From: Sedimenticola hydrogenitrophicus
Lineage (GTDB): Bacteria > Pseudomonadota > Gammaproteobacteria > Chromatiales > Chromatiaceae
Reading direction: 5' to 3'
DNA length: 64,000 nt
Assembly: GCF_025175675.1 (NCBI RefSeq)
Contig: NZ_JANIOA010000007.1
Span: forward strand, 1-64,000
The position numbers and the translations under genes are program-made. The notes under the pieces are model-generated. The model saw only the letters and a program-made list of their open reading frames with translations, was not told the origin of the DNA and searched no databases. Each line of letters opens with the position of its first letter. Position 1 is the first letter of the stretch. This document shows, piece after piece, positions 9,537-18,387 of this stretch.

Positions 9537-11207
9537 ATGCTGCAACAGATAAACATCAAAGACCTGGCCATCGTCAGCACCCTGGAAGTCGAGCTACAGC
9601 CCGGCATGACGGTGCTGACCGGCGAGACCGGTGCCGGCAAATCGATCCTGGTGGATGCACTGGGACTGGTGCTGGGGGACCGTGCCGACACCGGCATGAT
9701 CCGCACCGACTGCGACCGGGCGGAGATCACCGCCCTGTTCGACACCCGGGCACTGCCCGCCGTCAACCAATGGCTGGAGCAGCACACCCTGGATGACGAC
9801 GGTCAGTGCATCATCCGCCGGGTAGTGCTGCGAAACGGTAGCTCCCGCGCCTTCATCAACGGCTCCCCCGCCCCACTCAAGGCGCTGCAGGAGCTGGGAG
9901 ATCAGCTGGTGGACATCCACGGCCAGCATGCCCACCAGTCGCTGTTGCGGCGCCCGCATCAGCGCCAGCTGCTGGACGAATACGCCGGGCATACCGCGCT
10001 GTGCCGGCAGACCGACGAGGGTTACAACGCCTGGCGCGAGGCGGAACAGCGGCTCGCCACGCTGCGCACCAGCGCCGAGGAACGGGGCGCCAGAATCGAC
10101 CTGTTGCGCTACCAGATCAATGAGCTGACCACCCTCAACCTGGGGGAAAACGAGCTGGACGGGCTGCTGCAGGAACATGGGCTGCTCAGTAATGCCGGAA
10201 ATATTATCGAGCGCTGCAATTTTGCCCTCGTCTGCCTGGACGACGAGGACGACGCGGCCCTCTCCCGGATCAACCGCGCCCATGGTCAACTGCTGGAGTT
10301 GGCCAGGTTGGACCCGGGCCTGCAGAGTGCCTGCGAGCTGCTGGACAGTGCGGGGATCCAGGTCAGCGAAGCGCTCTCTTCGCTGCGGCATTACACCGAC
10401 AACCTGGAACTCGACCCCGCGCGCCTGGAGCATCTGGACCGACGTCTGGGTGAGATCCATGATCTGGCGAGAAAATATCGCTGCAAAGCGGAGGAGATCC
10501 CGCCGCTGCTGGAACGGCTGCAGCAGGAGCTGGATCAGCTGGACCATGCCGACACCCACCTGGCCGCGCTACAGCAGCAGGTGGAGATGTTGTGGAATAC
10601 CTACCTCGGCCAGGCAAACCAACTGAGCGAGTCACGCCGGAGTGCCGCCCGACGCCTGGCTGAACAGGTCTCACAGGGCATGCACACCCTCGGCATGCCG
10701 AACGGCCTGCTGGTGGTGGAAGTGACCGCGCTGGATATGGAACGGGCCTCGGCCAACGGCCTGGACCAGATCGAGTTCCTGGTCAGCGCCAACCCCGGGC
10801 AACCGCCCAAGCCGCTGGCCAAGGTGGCATCGGGGGGCGAGCTCTCCCGCATCAGTCTGGCGATTCAGGTCGCCACGGCCAGTTGCACCCAGGTACCCAC
10901 CCTGATCTTTGACGAGGTGGATGTGGGTATCGGTGGCGGCACCGCGGAGATTGTCGGACGGCTGTTGCGGCAGATCGGCAACAGCCAGCAGGTGCTTTGC
11001 GTCACCCACCTGCCCCAGGTGGCGTCCCAGGGACATCACCACCTGCGGGTCGAGAAGGGGAGCAATGGGCAGGAGACCCACACCAGCCTCGGCAGACTGG
11101 AAGGGGATTCCCGGATAGACGAGATTGCGCGCATGCTGGGCGGGGTGGAGATCACCCCGCACACCCTGAATCACGCCCGGGAGATGGTCGAACGGATCAA
11201 CGGCTAG
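9537..11207 (+). CDS. recN: DNA repair protein RecN
   Basis: A 556-aa SMC-like ATPase. It has Walker A GETGAGKSILVDAL (about residue 30), long coiled coils through the middle, the ABC signature ASGGELSRISLAI, Walker B PTLIFDEVDVGIGG and the H-loop CVTHLPQVAS. RecN tethers DNA ends and helps recombinational double-strand break repair. It follows nadK with a 6-bp gap. In many species it is SOS-induced, but no LexA box is visible immediately upstream, so expression may depend on the nadK promoter. Confidence 0.96.
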   Translation: MLQQINIKDLAIVSTLEVELQPGMTVLTGETGAGKSILVDALGLVLGDRADTGMIRTDCDRAEITALFDTRALPAVNQWLEQHTLDDDGQCIIRRVVLRNGSSRAFINGSPAPLKALQELGDQLVDIHGQHAHQSLLRRPHQRQLLDEYAGHTALCRQTDEGYNAWREAEQRLATLRTSAEERGARIDLLRYQINELTTLNLGENELDGLLQEHGLLSNAGNIIERCNFALVCLDDEDDAALSRINRAHGQLLELARLDPGLQSACELLDSAGIQVSEALSSLRHYTDNLELDPARLEHLDRRLGEIHDLARKYRCKAEEIPPLLERLQQELDQLDHADTHLAALQQQVEMLWNTYLGQANQLSESRRSAARRLAEQVSQGMHTLGMPNGLLVVEVTALDMERASANGLDQIEFLVSANPGQPPKPLAKVASGGELSRISLAIQVATASCTQVPTLIFDEVDVGIGGGTAEIVGRLLRQIGNSQQVLCVTHLPQVASQGHHHLRVEKGSNGQETHTSLGRLEGDSRIDEIARMLGGVEITPHTLNHAREMVERING

Positions 11208-11238
11208 CGGGGGTCGGCGACCCTACCCGCAACGCGGG

Positions 11239-11670
11239 TCAATCGCCCTTTTTTTTGCAATCGCAGTTCTTGTCCAGGCACTTGCCGTAGATCACCAGTT
11301 CATGCTCACTGATCTGAAAACCCAGTTCCTCGGCAATAATCCGCTGGCGCTTCTCGATGGTCTCATCGACAAACTCCTCCACCCGGCCGCAGGTGACACA
11401 GATGATGTGATCATGGTGCTTGCCCGTGTTGAGTTCAAAAACCGAATAGCCGTCCTCGAAGTGGTGTTTCTCCACCAGCCCGGCCGCCTCGAACTGGGTG
11501 AGCACCCGGTAAACCGTCGCCAGACCAATATCCTCACCGGCCGCCAGCAGCATCTTGTAGACATCTTCGGCGCTGACATGCCGTTCGGGGCTCTTCTCCA
11601 GCAGCTCCAGTATCTTCACCCGGGGCACCGTGACCTTCAGGCCCGCTTTTCTAATTTCCTGATCTTCCAA
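11239..11670 (-). CDS. fur: Ferric uptake regulator Fur
   Basis: A 143-aa protein of Fur length. It has a winged-helix DNA-binding domain (KAGLKVTVPRVKILELLEKS ... GLATVYRVLTQFEAAGL) and the metal-binding dimerisation domain KHHDHIICVTCGRVEEF (His-rich site plus CxxC). The C-terminus is a Cys-containing DKNCDCKKKGD. It represses iron-uptake genes with Fe2+. The start is TTG at 11670, with AGGTGA about 9 nt upstream. It is divergent from bamE, as in other gammaproteobacteria. Paired stems GGTCGGCGACC and ACCCGCAACGCGGGT near 11213-11240 lie between recN and fur. Confidence 0.96.
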   Translation of the reverse strand: MEDQEIRKAGLKVTVPRVKILELLEKSPERHVSAEDVYKMLLAAGEDIGLATVYRVLTQFEAAGLVEKHHFEDGYSVFELNTGKHHDHIICVTCGRVEEFVDETIEKRQRIIAEELGFQISEHELVIYGKCLDKNCDCKKKGD

Positions 11671-11766
11671 AACAAGTCACCTCGGGTGTTTTCATACCGT
11701 GAATCAGGTATCATTCCGGTCGTCTTATTAAATATAGTTAATTCCCTTACAAAGCGGAAAAAGTGA

Positions 11767-12258
11767 ATGCAAAAGCTTCTCATCTATTGGGTATGTGGCG
11801 CAAGTCTGCTGGTCACCGGCTGTGCCACCGTCAAGGACGTGAGCGATGCCATTCCCGAGGCACTGAACCGCCTGCCGCTGATCCATCGGCCGGATATCCA
11901 GCAAGGCAACGTGGTCAGCCAGGAGACGATCAACAAACTCAAACCGGGCATGTCGAAGAGCCAGGTCAACTACCTGCTGGGGACCCCGATGCTGGTGGAC
12001 GTATTCCACCAGGACCGCTGGGATTACCTCTACAGCATGAAGGTGGGGAATAAGGAAGTGACCCAGGAACGGGTCGCACTCTTCTTCGAGGACGATCGCC
12101 TGATCAGGATCGAAGGCGACTATCGACCCCAGCCAACCCCGGCAATCGCCGAAACCATGGCGGCGGAGGAGAGCATTATCTCGGTACCCGATTACACCGG
12201 CGACCGCAAAGGCCTGTTCTCCCGGGCATTGGAAAGCGTCGGTATCCGTTCGGAGTAA
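11767..12258 (+). CDS. bamE: Outer membrane assembly lipoprotein BamE (SmpA/OmlA)
   Basis: A 163-aa protein. The lipobox LLVTGC gives lipidated Cys19. The BamE core follows: VVSQETINKLKPGMSKSQVN, then LLGTPMLVDVFHQDRWDYLY and VALFFEDDRLIRIEGDYRP. BamE is part of the beta-barrel assembly machine that inserts outer-membrane proteins. The C-terminal 50 residues extend past the conserved domain and look variable. It is divergent from fur. Confidence 0.94.
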   Translation: MQKLLIYWVCGASLLVTGCATVKDVSDAIPEALNRLPLIHRPDIQQGNVVSQETINKLKPGMSKSQVNYLLGTPMLVDVFHQDRWDYLYSMKVGNKEVTQERVALFFEDDRLIRIEGDYRPQPTPAIAETMAAEESIISVPDYTGDRKGLFSRALESVGIRSE

Positions 12259-12304
12259 TTTATTCCAGAGGGCCGCGGGGATCGGCCGGTCCCTGCGACC
12301 GAAA

Positions 12305-12619
12305 TCAACCCTCGCCCCCCCCTTTCTTGAGCTGCTTGCCCTCGGCCGCGCGCTTTTTACGGGCCTCCTTGGGGTCGGCGATCAGCGGGCGGTAAATTTC
12401 CACCCGATCCCCCGGCTGTAACGGGGCATCCCCCTTGGCCGCCTTGCCGAAGACGCCGAACTTTGCGCTGGCGAGGTCGATTTCCGGAAAACGCTCGGTA
12501 ATGCGCGAGCGTTCAACCGCCTGCTGCACGGTAATCCCCGGTTCACCGGTCACCGTCAATATCACCTGCTCCTCGGGTTTCGCATAGGCGACTTCAATCT
12601 CAAATTGTTCACTTGCCAC
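12305..12619 (-). CDS. rnfH: RnfH family protein
   Basis: A 104-aa ubiquitin-like beta-grasp protein. The N-terminus EIEVAYAKPEEQVILTVTGE, the FGVFGKAAKGDAPLQPGDRV loop and EIYRPLIADPKEARKKRA match the RnfH/UPF0125 family; its exact role is unresolved. The start is GTG at 12619, inside the end of ratA (11-bp overlap), so translation is probably coupled. The ratA-rnfH pair next to bamE and smpB is a conserved gammaproteobacterial arrangement. Confidence 0.92.
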   Translation of the reverse strand: MASEQFEIEVAYAKPEEQVILTVTGEPGITVQQAVERSRITERFPEIDLASAKFGVFGKAAKGDAPLQPGDRVEIYRPLIADPKEARKKRAAEGKQLKKGGGEG

Positions 12620-13046
12620 GGGCTACCTCGTCTGCGCGCTTACAGAATGCATCGACTAATGTGCCGGCGATCTGGCTGAATACCGCGCCAAACGCCGAAT
12701 TGATCAGCTTTCCGGAAAACTCGAAATCGAGTTCCAGTTCCACCTTGCAGGCATCCTCACGCAAGGCGGTAAAACGCCACTCACCCTGGAGCCGCTTGAA
12801 CGGACCCTCGTGCAGAGTAATCAGGATCCGCTCATAGGGGAAAAGCCGGTTACAGGTGGAAAAGGTCTGGCTTATACCGATACGCGACACCTCCAGCCGG
12901 CCGCACAACTCCTCCTCGTTACGGGACAGCAGTTGGGTGGATTTACACCAGGGCAGAAACTGGGGATAAGACTCGACATCATTGATCAGTTCAAACATCT
13001 CGGCCGCTGAATGGGGTACCAGGGCACTCTTGTGGACGACTGGCAA
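12609..13046 (-). CDS. ratA: RatA-like START/COQ10-family protein
   Basis: A 145-aa protein with START/polyketide-cyclase fold motifs: MFELINDVESYPQFLPWCKS near the N-terminus, and FSGKLINSAFGAVFSQIAGT with LVDAFCKRADEV at the C-terminus. E. coli RatA was reported as a 50S-subunit-binding toxin, while relatives are ubiquinone-binding COQ10 proteins; sequence alone does not decide. The start is TTG at 13046, immediately after the TAG of the upstream transporter gene, with GGAGT just before. This indicates translational coupling. It overlaps rnfH. Confidence 0.9.
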   Translation of the reverse strand: MPVVHKSALVPHSAAEMFELINDVESYPQFLPWCKSTQLLSRNEEELCGRLEVSRIGISQTFSTCNRLFPYERILITLHEGPFKRLQGEWRFTALREDACKVELELDFEFSGKLINSAFGAVFSQIAGTLVDAFCKRADEVARGK

Positions 13047-14420
13047 CTATAAGACTCCTATCGCCCGCAAGAATATCAGCAGCATGGCCGCGGGCGTAAT
13101 AAAACGAATAATAAAATACCATAGCTTGAAACCGACACCGGCAAGGCCACCCAGTTCATCCACCACGGAATCACGGGCCATCACCCAGCCGGCGAACAGT
13201 GCCATGCACAACCCCCCCAGGGGCAGTATGATACTCGAAGTCACGATATCCAGCACATCAAACAGACCATGCCGCTTCAGGACCCCGCCGAAATGGAAGC
13301 TGAATGACCAGTGGCTGAACGAGAGGATAGTCACTATACCCAGCAGCCAGGCGACCATCCCGGTCCAGATGGCGGCCCGAATGCGCTCCATCTCGCGATT
13401 CTCGATCAGCCAGGCCACCAGCGGTTCAATCAGCACGATGGCCGAGGTCCAGGCCGCAAACACCAGCAGCAGGAAGAACAGGGCCCCGAAGAACATGCCC
13501 CCGGGCATCTGCCCGAAAGCGATGGGCAGGGTCTGGAATATCAACCCGGGCCCCTCGCCCGCCGCCAGGCCATTGGCGAAGACGATGGAGAAGGTGGCCA
13601 GTCCGCCCAACAGGGCCACCAGCGTATCCAGCAAGCCCACCAGTATCGATGTCTGGGCAATGGAGACACCACTGGGTAGATAGGAGCCATACACCAGCAT
13701 CGCCCCCATCCCCAGACTGAGGGTAAAGAAGGCATGTCCCATCGCGGTCAATACCCCCGTGGGGGTCAGTTTGCTGAAATCGGTATAAAACAGATAGTTG
13801 AAGGCCTGGGCAAAGTCACCGTTGCGGGTGGCATAGGCCACCAGCACCAGGACCAGGAAAAACAGCATGGGCATCAGGATCTTTGCCGCCTTCTCCAGAC
13901 CGTTGGTCACCCCGCGCGACACCACCTTGATGGTCATCACCATAAAAATGGTATGCCACGCCAGCAGTCGTTCCGGATCGGTCACCAGTTGGGCGAAGAT
14001 ACTGCCCGATCCTTCGGCGGTCACCCGCACAAAGGTCCCGCTCAGCATGCGCATCAGATAGGCCAGGGTCCAGCCGGCAATCACGCTGTAGTAGGAGAGA
14101 ATCACCAGACCGGCCAGCATGCCGGCCCAACCCACCAGTCGCCAACTGCCGCTTGCCCCCGCCTCGACCGACAGGCTATGCAGCGTGTTGACCGGGCTTT
14201 GACGGCCACGTCGCCCGATCAACACCTCCGCCATCATGATCGGGATACCGATCAGCGCCAGGCAGAGCAGATAGACCAGGACAAAGGCCCCGCCGCCATT
14301 TTCGCCGGCCAGGTAGGGGAATTTCCAGATATTGCCCAAACCAATGGCAGCGCCGGTCGCCGCCAGAATAAACATCAGGCGGGATGACCACTGACCATGA
14401 ATGGAGATACGCTTGGACAA
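13047..14420 (-). CDS. Sodium-dependent transporter, NSS/SNF family
   Basis: A 457-aa integral membrane protein with about 11-12 hydrophobic segments. The start is a TTG at 14420 with GGAGG 8 nt upstream. It gives SKRISIHGQWSSRLMFILAA, then GAAIGLGNIWKFPYLAGENG, the classic Na+/leucine-binding first helix of bacterial NSS transporters. The longer frame to 15113 lies antisense to smpB and is not real. It likely couples Na+ entry to amino-acid uptake; the substrate cannot be told. It sits directly upstream of ratA with no gap, an unusual neighbour that may drive ratA-rnfH transcription. Confidence 0.92.
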   Translation of the reverse strand: MSKRISIHGQWSSRLMFILAATGAAIGLGNIWKFPYLAGENGGGAFVLVYLLCLALIGIPIMMAEVLIGRRGRQSPVNTLHSLSVEAGASGSWRLVGWAGMLAGLVILSYYSVIAGWTLAYLMRMLSGTFVRVTAEGSGSIFAQLVTDPERLLAWHTIFMVMTIKVVSRGVTNGLEKAAKILMPMLFFLVLVLVAYATRNGDFAQAFNYLFYTDFSKLTPTGVLTAMGHAFFTLSLGMGAMLVYGSYLPSGVSIAQTSILVGLLDTLVALLGGLATFSIVFANGLAAGEGPGLIFQTLPIAFGQMPGGMFFGALFFLLLVFAAWTSAIVLIEPLVAWLIENREMERIRAAIWTGMVAWLLGIVTILSFSHWSFSFHFGGVLKRHGLFDVLDIVTSSIILPLGGLCMALFAGWVMARDSVVDELGGLAGVGFKLWYFIIRFITPAAMLLIFLRAIGVL

Positions 14421-14588
14421 GGAGTGAATCCTCCGCAAGTTCGTTGACTGACCGACTGCCTGCTCACCACCCTGCCCTGGGACAAGGAGCCGGCATTTTC
14501 CGGGAAAACCCCGGGCAGCACAAGTTAACCCCGACAAAGCGCCACATCCCACTAGCCTCCGCCCCGCCCCGTCACATACAATCCGCCC

Positions 14589-15071
14589 ATGGCAAAGAAA
14601 TCCAAAAAACAGTCCGGGCAAGGCGGCTCCACCATCGCCCTGAACAAGAAAGCGCGACACGATTATTTCATTGAAGAGCGTTACGAGGCGGGCCTCTCGT
14701 TGCAGGGTTGGGAGATCAAAAGCCTGCGCGATGGCCGGGTGCAGATCACCGACAGCTATGTGTTCATAAGGGATGGCGAGGCGTTCCTGATCGCCACCAA
14801 CATCACCCCGCTGCTCAGCGCCTCCACCCACATCAACCCGGAGCCGATGCGCGCCCGCAAGCTGCTGCTGCACCGGCAGGAGCTGGACAAGCTGATCGGC
14901 ATGGTCGAGCGCAAGGGCTACACCCTGGTGCCGATCGCCCTGTACTGGAAGAAGGGCAAGGTCAAGCTGGAGATCGGCCTGGCCAAGGGCAAGCAGCTGC
15001 ACGACAAGCGGGAGACGGAAAAGAACCGGGACTGGGACCGCGACAAACAGCGTATCCTCAAGGCCCACTAG
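14589..15071 (+). CDS. smpB: SsrA-binding protein SmpB
   Basis: A 160-aa protein with the SmpB core: [55 protein letters not shown] and the basic tail [20 protein letters not shown]. SmpB binds tmRNA and places it in the A site of stalled ribosomes. Its RNA partner ssrA begins about 100 bp downstream, the standard arrangement. Confidence 0.96.
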   Translation: MAKKSKKQSGQGGSTIALNKKARHDYFIEERYEAGLSLQGWEIKSLRDGRVQITDSYVFIRDGEAFLIATNITPLLSASTHINPEPMRARKLLLHRQELDKLIGMVERKGYTLVPIALYWKKGKVKLEIGLAKGKQLHDKRETEKNRDWDRDKQRILKAH

Positions 15072-15147
15072 GAGTCTGTCCGACAGCAACCCTTGAAAAA
15101 ACGGCCCGGGCACCCAATATCACGGGACACGGAACCAACAGAGCCTG

Positions 15148-15153
15148 TATACT
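15148..15153 (+). promoter_or_regulatory. Candidate -10 of the ssrA promoter
   Basis: TATACT lies 18 bp before the tmRNA 5' end, in the smpB-ssrA gap. It is close to the sigma70 consensus, but its distance to the mature end implies some 5' processing. No good -35 is evident, so the call is tentative. Confidence 0.4.
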
Positions 15154-15171
15154 GTCTGTTGGGTTTACCCA

Positions 15172-15548
15172 GGGGGCGACATGGCTTCGACGTGGGTGAT
15201 GAAACCTGAGGTGCATGCCGAGGATACAGATACCCTCGTTAATAATTCTGTAACACTATAGTTGCCAACGACGACAACTACGCTCTCGCCGCTTAATAAC
15301 CGGTAGAAGCCGTCTGACTGGAGCCGTGCTTGTGCGTCCAGAGTCCCTCGGGACATTTCAGGCGTCATATCTCACAAGATCGCGATGAAGTACGTCCGGG
15401 ACGGAATCGCTAAAACTTAACCGGGACCGCCGTCTACACGCCCTGTTTGCCGGGCAGTAGCCGGTTAAAAATAATCGGCAGAACTAAGCATGTAGAGCCA
15501 AAGGCGGAGTGCTTGCGGACGCGGGTTCGATTCCCGCCGCCTCCACCA
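15172..15548 (+). ncRNA. ssrA: Transfer-messenger RNA (tmRNA, one-piece)
   Basis: About 377 nt. It begins GGGGGCGACATGGCTTCGAC and ends with the tRNA-like GCGGGTTCGATTCCCGCC arm and CTCCACCA. The 5' GGGGGC pairs with the 3' GCCTCC acceptor. The internal reading frame at 15264-15296 runs GCC AAC GAC GAC AAC TAC GCT CTC GCC GCT TAA, giving the degradation tag ANDDNYALAA. With SmpB it rescues stalled ribosomes. Its 3' end is a common integration target, and the accessory island begins right after it. Confidence 0.97.
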
Positions 15549-15553
15549 ATAAC

Positions 15554-15586
15554 AAAACCCCAACCGAGAACGGTTGGGGTTTTTTA
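15554..15586 (+). terminator. Rho-independent terminator of ssrA
   Basis: The stem AACCCCAACCG / CGGTTGGGGTT with a 4-nt loop is followed by a run of T. It begins 6 bp after the tmRNA CCA end. Confidence 0.93.
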
Positions 15587-15859
15587 TTTGGGCCGTCGCT
15601 GCGCGACGTTCGGCGGCGCTCATCTAAACCGTTCCGGGCCACATTCCACTCTCTCCTCGCCATTCCTCGCTCCGCCCCCGCTCGCCTAAATAGGTCAGCC
15701 GTCCGCAAAGGCTACGAGTCATCCACATATAGATCAGTGACTTACGCGCAGAATAATCAAGTGATTGGATTGCAACATTGGCTGACGGAGGGGCCACAAG
15801 CCTCTTCTTGCGAGCTATCGCACTTGCAGCTTGTCAGAAACTCACATATATTTTCGTAC

Positions 15860-16480
15860 ATGAACACGACGACCAAGACTGCCGAACTGATTCGCCAGCG
15901 CATTGAGGCGATACCGATCGGGGAGCCCTTCACCCCAACAGCATTCCTGGAGTGCGGTACGCGTGCGTCCGTCGACCAGACCCTCTCCCGCCTCGTCAAG
16001 GCAGGGGCTATCGAGCGTGTGACGCGTGGCGTCTTTGTGCGTCCCGAGGTCAGCCGTTTCGTCGGCAAGGTTAGCCCCTCGCCGCTGAAAGTGGCCGAGA
16101 CGGTCGCCAAGACCACAGGTGCCGTCATCCAGGTTCACGGTGCCGAAGCGGCGCGGCGGCTTGAGCTGACCGCGCAAGTTCCGACCCAGTCGGTATTCGT
16201 AACATCCGGCCCGTCGAAGCGCATCCGCGTGGGGAATATGGAGATTCGGCTGCAGCACGTCTGCCAGCGCAAGTTGGCCCTGGCAGGTCGACCCGCCGGG
16301 CTCGCGATTGCTGCAATGTGGTATCTCGGCAAGAAGGAAGTAACGCCGGCTCTCGTCGAGAAGATTCGGCGCAAGCTGGGATCGAGAGAATTCGAGGTTC
16401 TGAAGTCAGCGACCTCCTCAATGCCCGCGTGGATGAGCGACGCCATCTTCCAGAACGAGCGGAAAGCCGTTCATGCCTGA
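15860..16480 (+). CDS. AbiEi-like type IV antitoxin (DUF6088-type winged helix)
   Basis: A 206-aa protein starting MNTTTKTAELIRQRIEAIPI. It has an N-terminal winged helix (VDQTLSRLVKAGAIERVTRG, then VFVRPEVSRF) and a C-terminal domain (VIQVHGAEAARRLELTAQVP, then TQSVFVTSGPSKRI), as in AbiEi/DUF6088 proteins. These bind their own promoter and neutralise an AbiEii nucleotidyltransferase. The start at 15860 is preferred over the long upstream frame, which runs back into the tmRNA. It overlaps the truncated toxin gene by 8 bp. Since the toxin is broken, the gene is probably an orphan. Confidence 0.75.
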   Translation: MNTTTKTAELIRQRIEAIPIGEPFTPTAFLECGTRASVDQTLSRLVKAGAIERVTRGVFVRPEVSRFVGKVSPSPLKVAETVAKTTGAVIQVHGAEAARRLELTAQVPTQSVFVTSGPSKRIRVGNMEIRLQHVCQRKLALAGRPAGLAIAAMWYLGKKEVTPALVEKIRRKLGSREFEVLKSATSSMPAWMSDAIFQNERKAVHA

Positions 16481-16793
16481 GTCCTTCCTCCACCTGAAGC
16501 CTCAAGAGCAGTCCCAAATCTATCGGGCGCTGGCTCCGCAGCTTGCCCGCTCACCCGTCGTACTGGAAAAGGATGTCTGGGTCTGCTGGGTGCTACAGAC
16601 CCTGTTCACCATGCCCAACCGACTGCCGATGGCCTTCAAGGGCGGCACCTCACTCTCCAAGGTGTTCGGAGCCATAGCGCGCTTCTCCGAGGACGTGGAC
16701 ATCACACTCGACTACCGTGGCTTGGATGGCTCCTTCGATCCGTTCGCCGAAAGTGTCTTGAGGTCGTCTAATAGATTTGTACAACCCAGTTAA
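16473..16793 (+). pseudogene. Truncated AbiEii-like nucleotidyltransferase toxin
   Basis: Only the first roughly 95 codons of an AbiEii-type toxin remain. They include LEKDVWVCWVLQTLF, the nucleotidyltransferase motif FKGGTSLSKVFGAIARFSED and the metal-binding VDITLDY. Full family members are about 250-300 aa. After FDPFAESVL the frame runs into the left end of an IS3-family element at about 16759 and stops at 16793. The polymerase-fold catalytic motifs survive but the C-terminal half is gone, so activity is unlikely. It overlaps the antitoxin gene by 8 bp, the normal arrangement of the pair. Confidence 0.75.
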
Positions 16794-16909
16794 GCATAAT
16801 CCACTTAACTGAGGTAACGGCAATGACAACACGAAAGAAGTACTCGAAAGAATTCAAGCTGGACGCGGTCAGCCTGGTGCTTGATCAGAACTACAGCAGG
16901 GCCGAGGAT
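16759..16909 (+). mobile_element. IS3-family remnant: left end and start of orfA
   Basis: The left end begins TGAGGTCGTCTAATAGATTT inside the AbiEii gene. An ATG at 16823 opens a frame whose first roughly 28 codons (MTTRKKYSKEFKLDAVSLVL, then DQNYSRAE) match IS3-type OrfA helix-turn-helix proteins. Homology ends near 16909, and the rest of the element (OrfB, right end) is missing. The frame continues as DEEERQGEAA and stops at 16937-16939, giving a 38-codon ORF whose TGA overlaps the jetA GTG. The element was therefore inserted in the toxin gene and then deleted on its right, bringing its promoter-proximal end up against Wadjet. Confidence 0.75.
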
Positions 16910-16935
16910 GAGGAAGAACGCCAGGGCGAGGCCGC

Positions 16936-18387
16936 GTGACCTTCGATTACTCCACACTCGATTCCCTGCGCTCCCATCACCCGGCGTGGCGGCTGCTGCG
17001 TTCGGACCATGCAGCGCTGGTGGCGAGCTTTCTGCACCGGGTGTTCGTCGAGCCCAACGTGCGGGTGATGGCGGCGGCCGATCTGGCCGAGGCGCTGGAA
17101 GATGAACTCTACGCCTTGCGCCAGCAGTTGGGTGAGGATAGCTTCCCGAAGCCCGCGCTCGACTATTTGAACGACTGGGCCGCGCCTGACAAGGGCTGGC
17201 TGCGCAAGTTCTACGCCCAAGGCTCGGACGAGCCGCAGTTTGATCTGACCCCGGCAACGGAGAAGGCCATCGCGTGGCTCGGCTCGCTCTCCGAGCGCAG
17301 CTTCGTCGGTACCGAATCGCGGCTGCTGACCTTGTTCGAGCTGCTGCGCCAGATGAGCGAGGGCAGCGAGTCCGACCCGGCCCGGCGCATCACCGAGTTG
17401 CAAAAGCGGCGCGATGAGATCGACGCCGGGATCGCGCGGGTGCTCGCGGGTGACGTGCCGCTGCTAGACGACACCGCGCTCAAGGACCGCTTCCAGCAGT
17501 TCATGCAGTTGGCACGGGAGCTGCTCACCGACTTTCGAGAAGTGGAGCACAACTTCCGTAGCCTCGACCGGCGGGTACGCGAGCGCATCGCCCTGTGGGA
17601 AGGCGCCAAGGGCGAGCTGCTGGAAGAGATCATGGGCGAGCGCGACACCATCGCCGATTCCGACCAGGGCAAGAGCTTTCGTGCCTTCTGGGACTTCCTC
17701 ATGTCCAGCCGCCGGCAGGAGGAGTTGACCGAACTGCTCGACCGCGTCCTGACCCTCGCGCCCGTGGCCGAACTCAAACCGGATGCCCGCACACGGCGCG
17801 TGCACTACGACTGGCTGGAGGCCGGCGAGCACGCCCAACGCACGGTGGCTCAACTCTCCCAGCAGCTGCGCCGCTTCCTCGACGACCAGGCGTGGCTGGA
17901 GAACCGCCGCATCATGGAGATCCTGCACGGCATCGAGTCCAAGGCCCTTACCCTGCGCGACACCCCGCCCGAGGGCGCGGTGATGACCATCGCCGAGACA
18001 TCGGCCGATTTCAATCTGCCGCTGGAGCGGCCGCTCCACACGCCTTCGACACGACCGCTGATAGAGGATATCGTGATCGAAGGGGGTGATATTGAGCTGG
18101 ACGCCGCAGCGCTGTATGGGCAAGTGGTGGTCGATTCGGCACAGCTGGCGCGTCAGATCCGTCAGACCCTGCAGGCACGCTCCCAGGTCACCTTGCGGGA
18201 ACTGACGGAAGCCTACCCTCTGCAACACGGTCTGGCTGAGCTGGTGGCCTATCTGCAACTGGGCAGTGAGACGTTCAAGACGGTGGTAGACGAGGAGATG
18301 CCTGAGGCCATCGAATGGGAAGTGATGACCGATGACGTGGCACGGCGCCGGCGCGCCCGACTGCCGCGGGTGATATTCGTGAGGTGA
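16936..18387 (+). CDS. jetA: Wadjet anti-plasmid protein JetA (DUF3375)
   Basis: A 483-aa protein of the DUF3375/JetA family: FDYSTLDSLRSHHPAWRLLR, then SDHAALVASFLHRVF, and SFRAFWDFLMSSRRQEELTE with LLDRVL. It is predicted to be the kleisin-like subunit (MukF-like) of the JetABC SMC complex. That complex extrudes plasmid DNA and activates the JetD nuclease on small circles. The start is GTG at 16936, overlapping the stop of the IS3 orfA remnant (GTGA). The stop overlaps the jetB start. It is the first of four tightly overlapping genes. Confidence 0.92.
   Translation: MTFDYSTLDSLRSHHPAWRLLRSDHAALVASFLHRVFVEPNVRVMAAADLAEALEDELYALRQQLGEDSFPKPALDYLNDWAAPDKGWLRKFYAQGSDEPQFDLTPATEKAIAWLGSLSERSFVGTESRLLTLFELLRQMSEGSESDPARRITELQKRRDEIDAGIARVLAGDVPLLDDTALKDRFQQFMQLARELLTDFREVEHNFRSLDRRVRERIALWEGAKGELLEEIMGERDTIADSDQGKSFRAFWDFLMSSRRQEELTELLDRVLTLAPVAELKPDARTRRVHYDWLEAGEHAQRTVAQLSQQLRRFLDDQAWLENRRIMEILHGIESKALTLRDTPPEGAVMTIAETSADFNLPLERPLHTPSTRPLIEDIVIEGGDIELDAAALYGQVVVDSAQLARQIRQTLQARSQVTLRELTEAYPLQHGLAELVAYLQLGSETFKTVVDEEMPEAIEWEVMTDDVARRRRARLPRVIFVR

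Noticed and set aside
14421-15113. N-terminal extension of the NSS transporter
   Set aside because: It is antisense to smpB. The TTG at 14420 with GGAGG gives the canonical family N-terminus.
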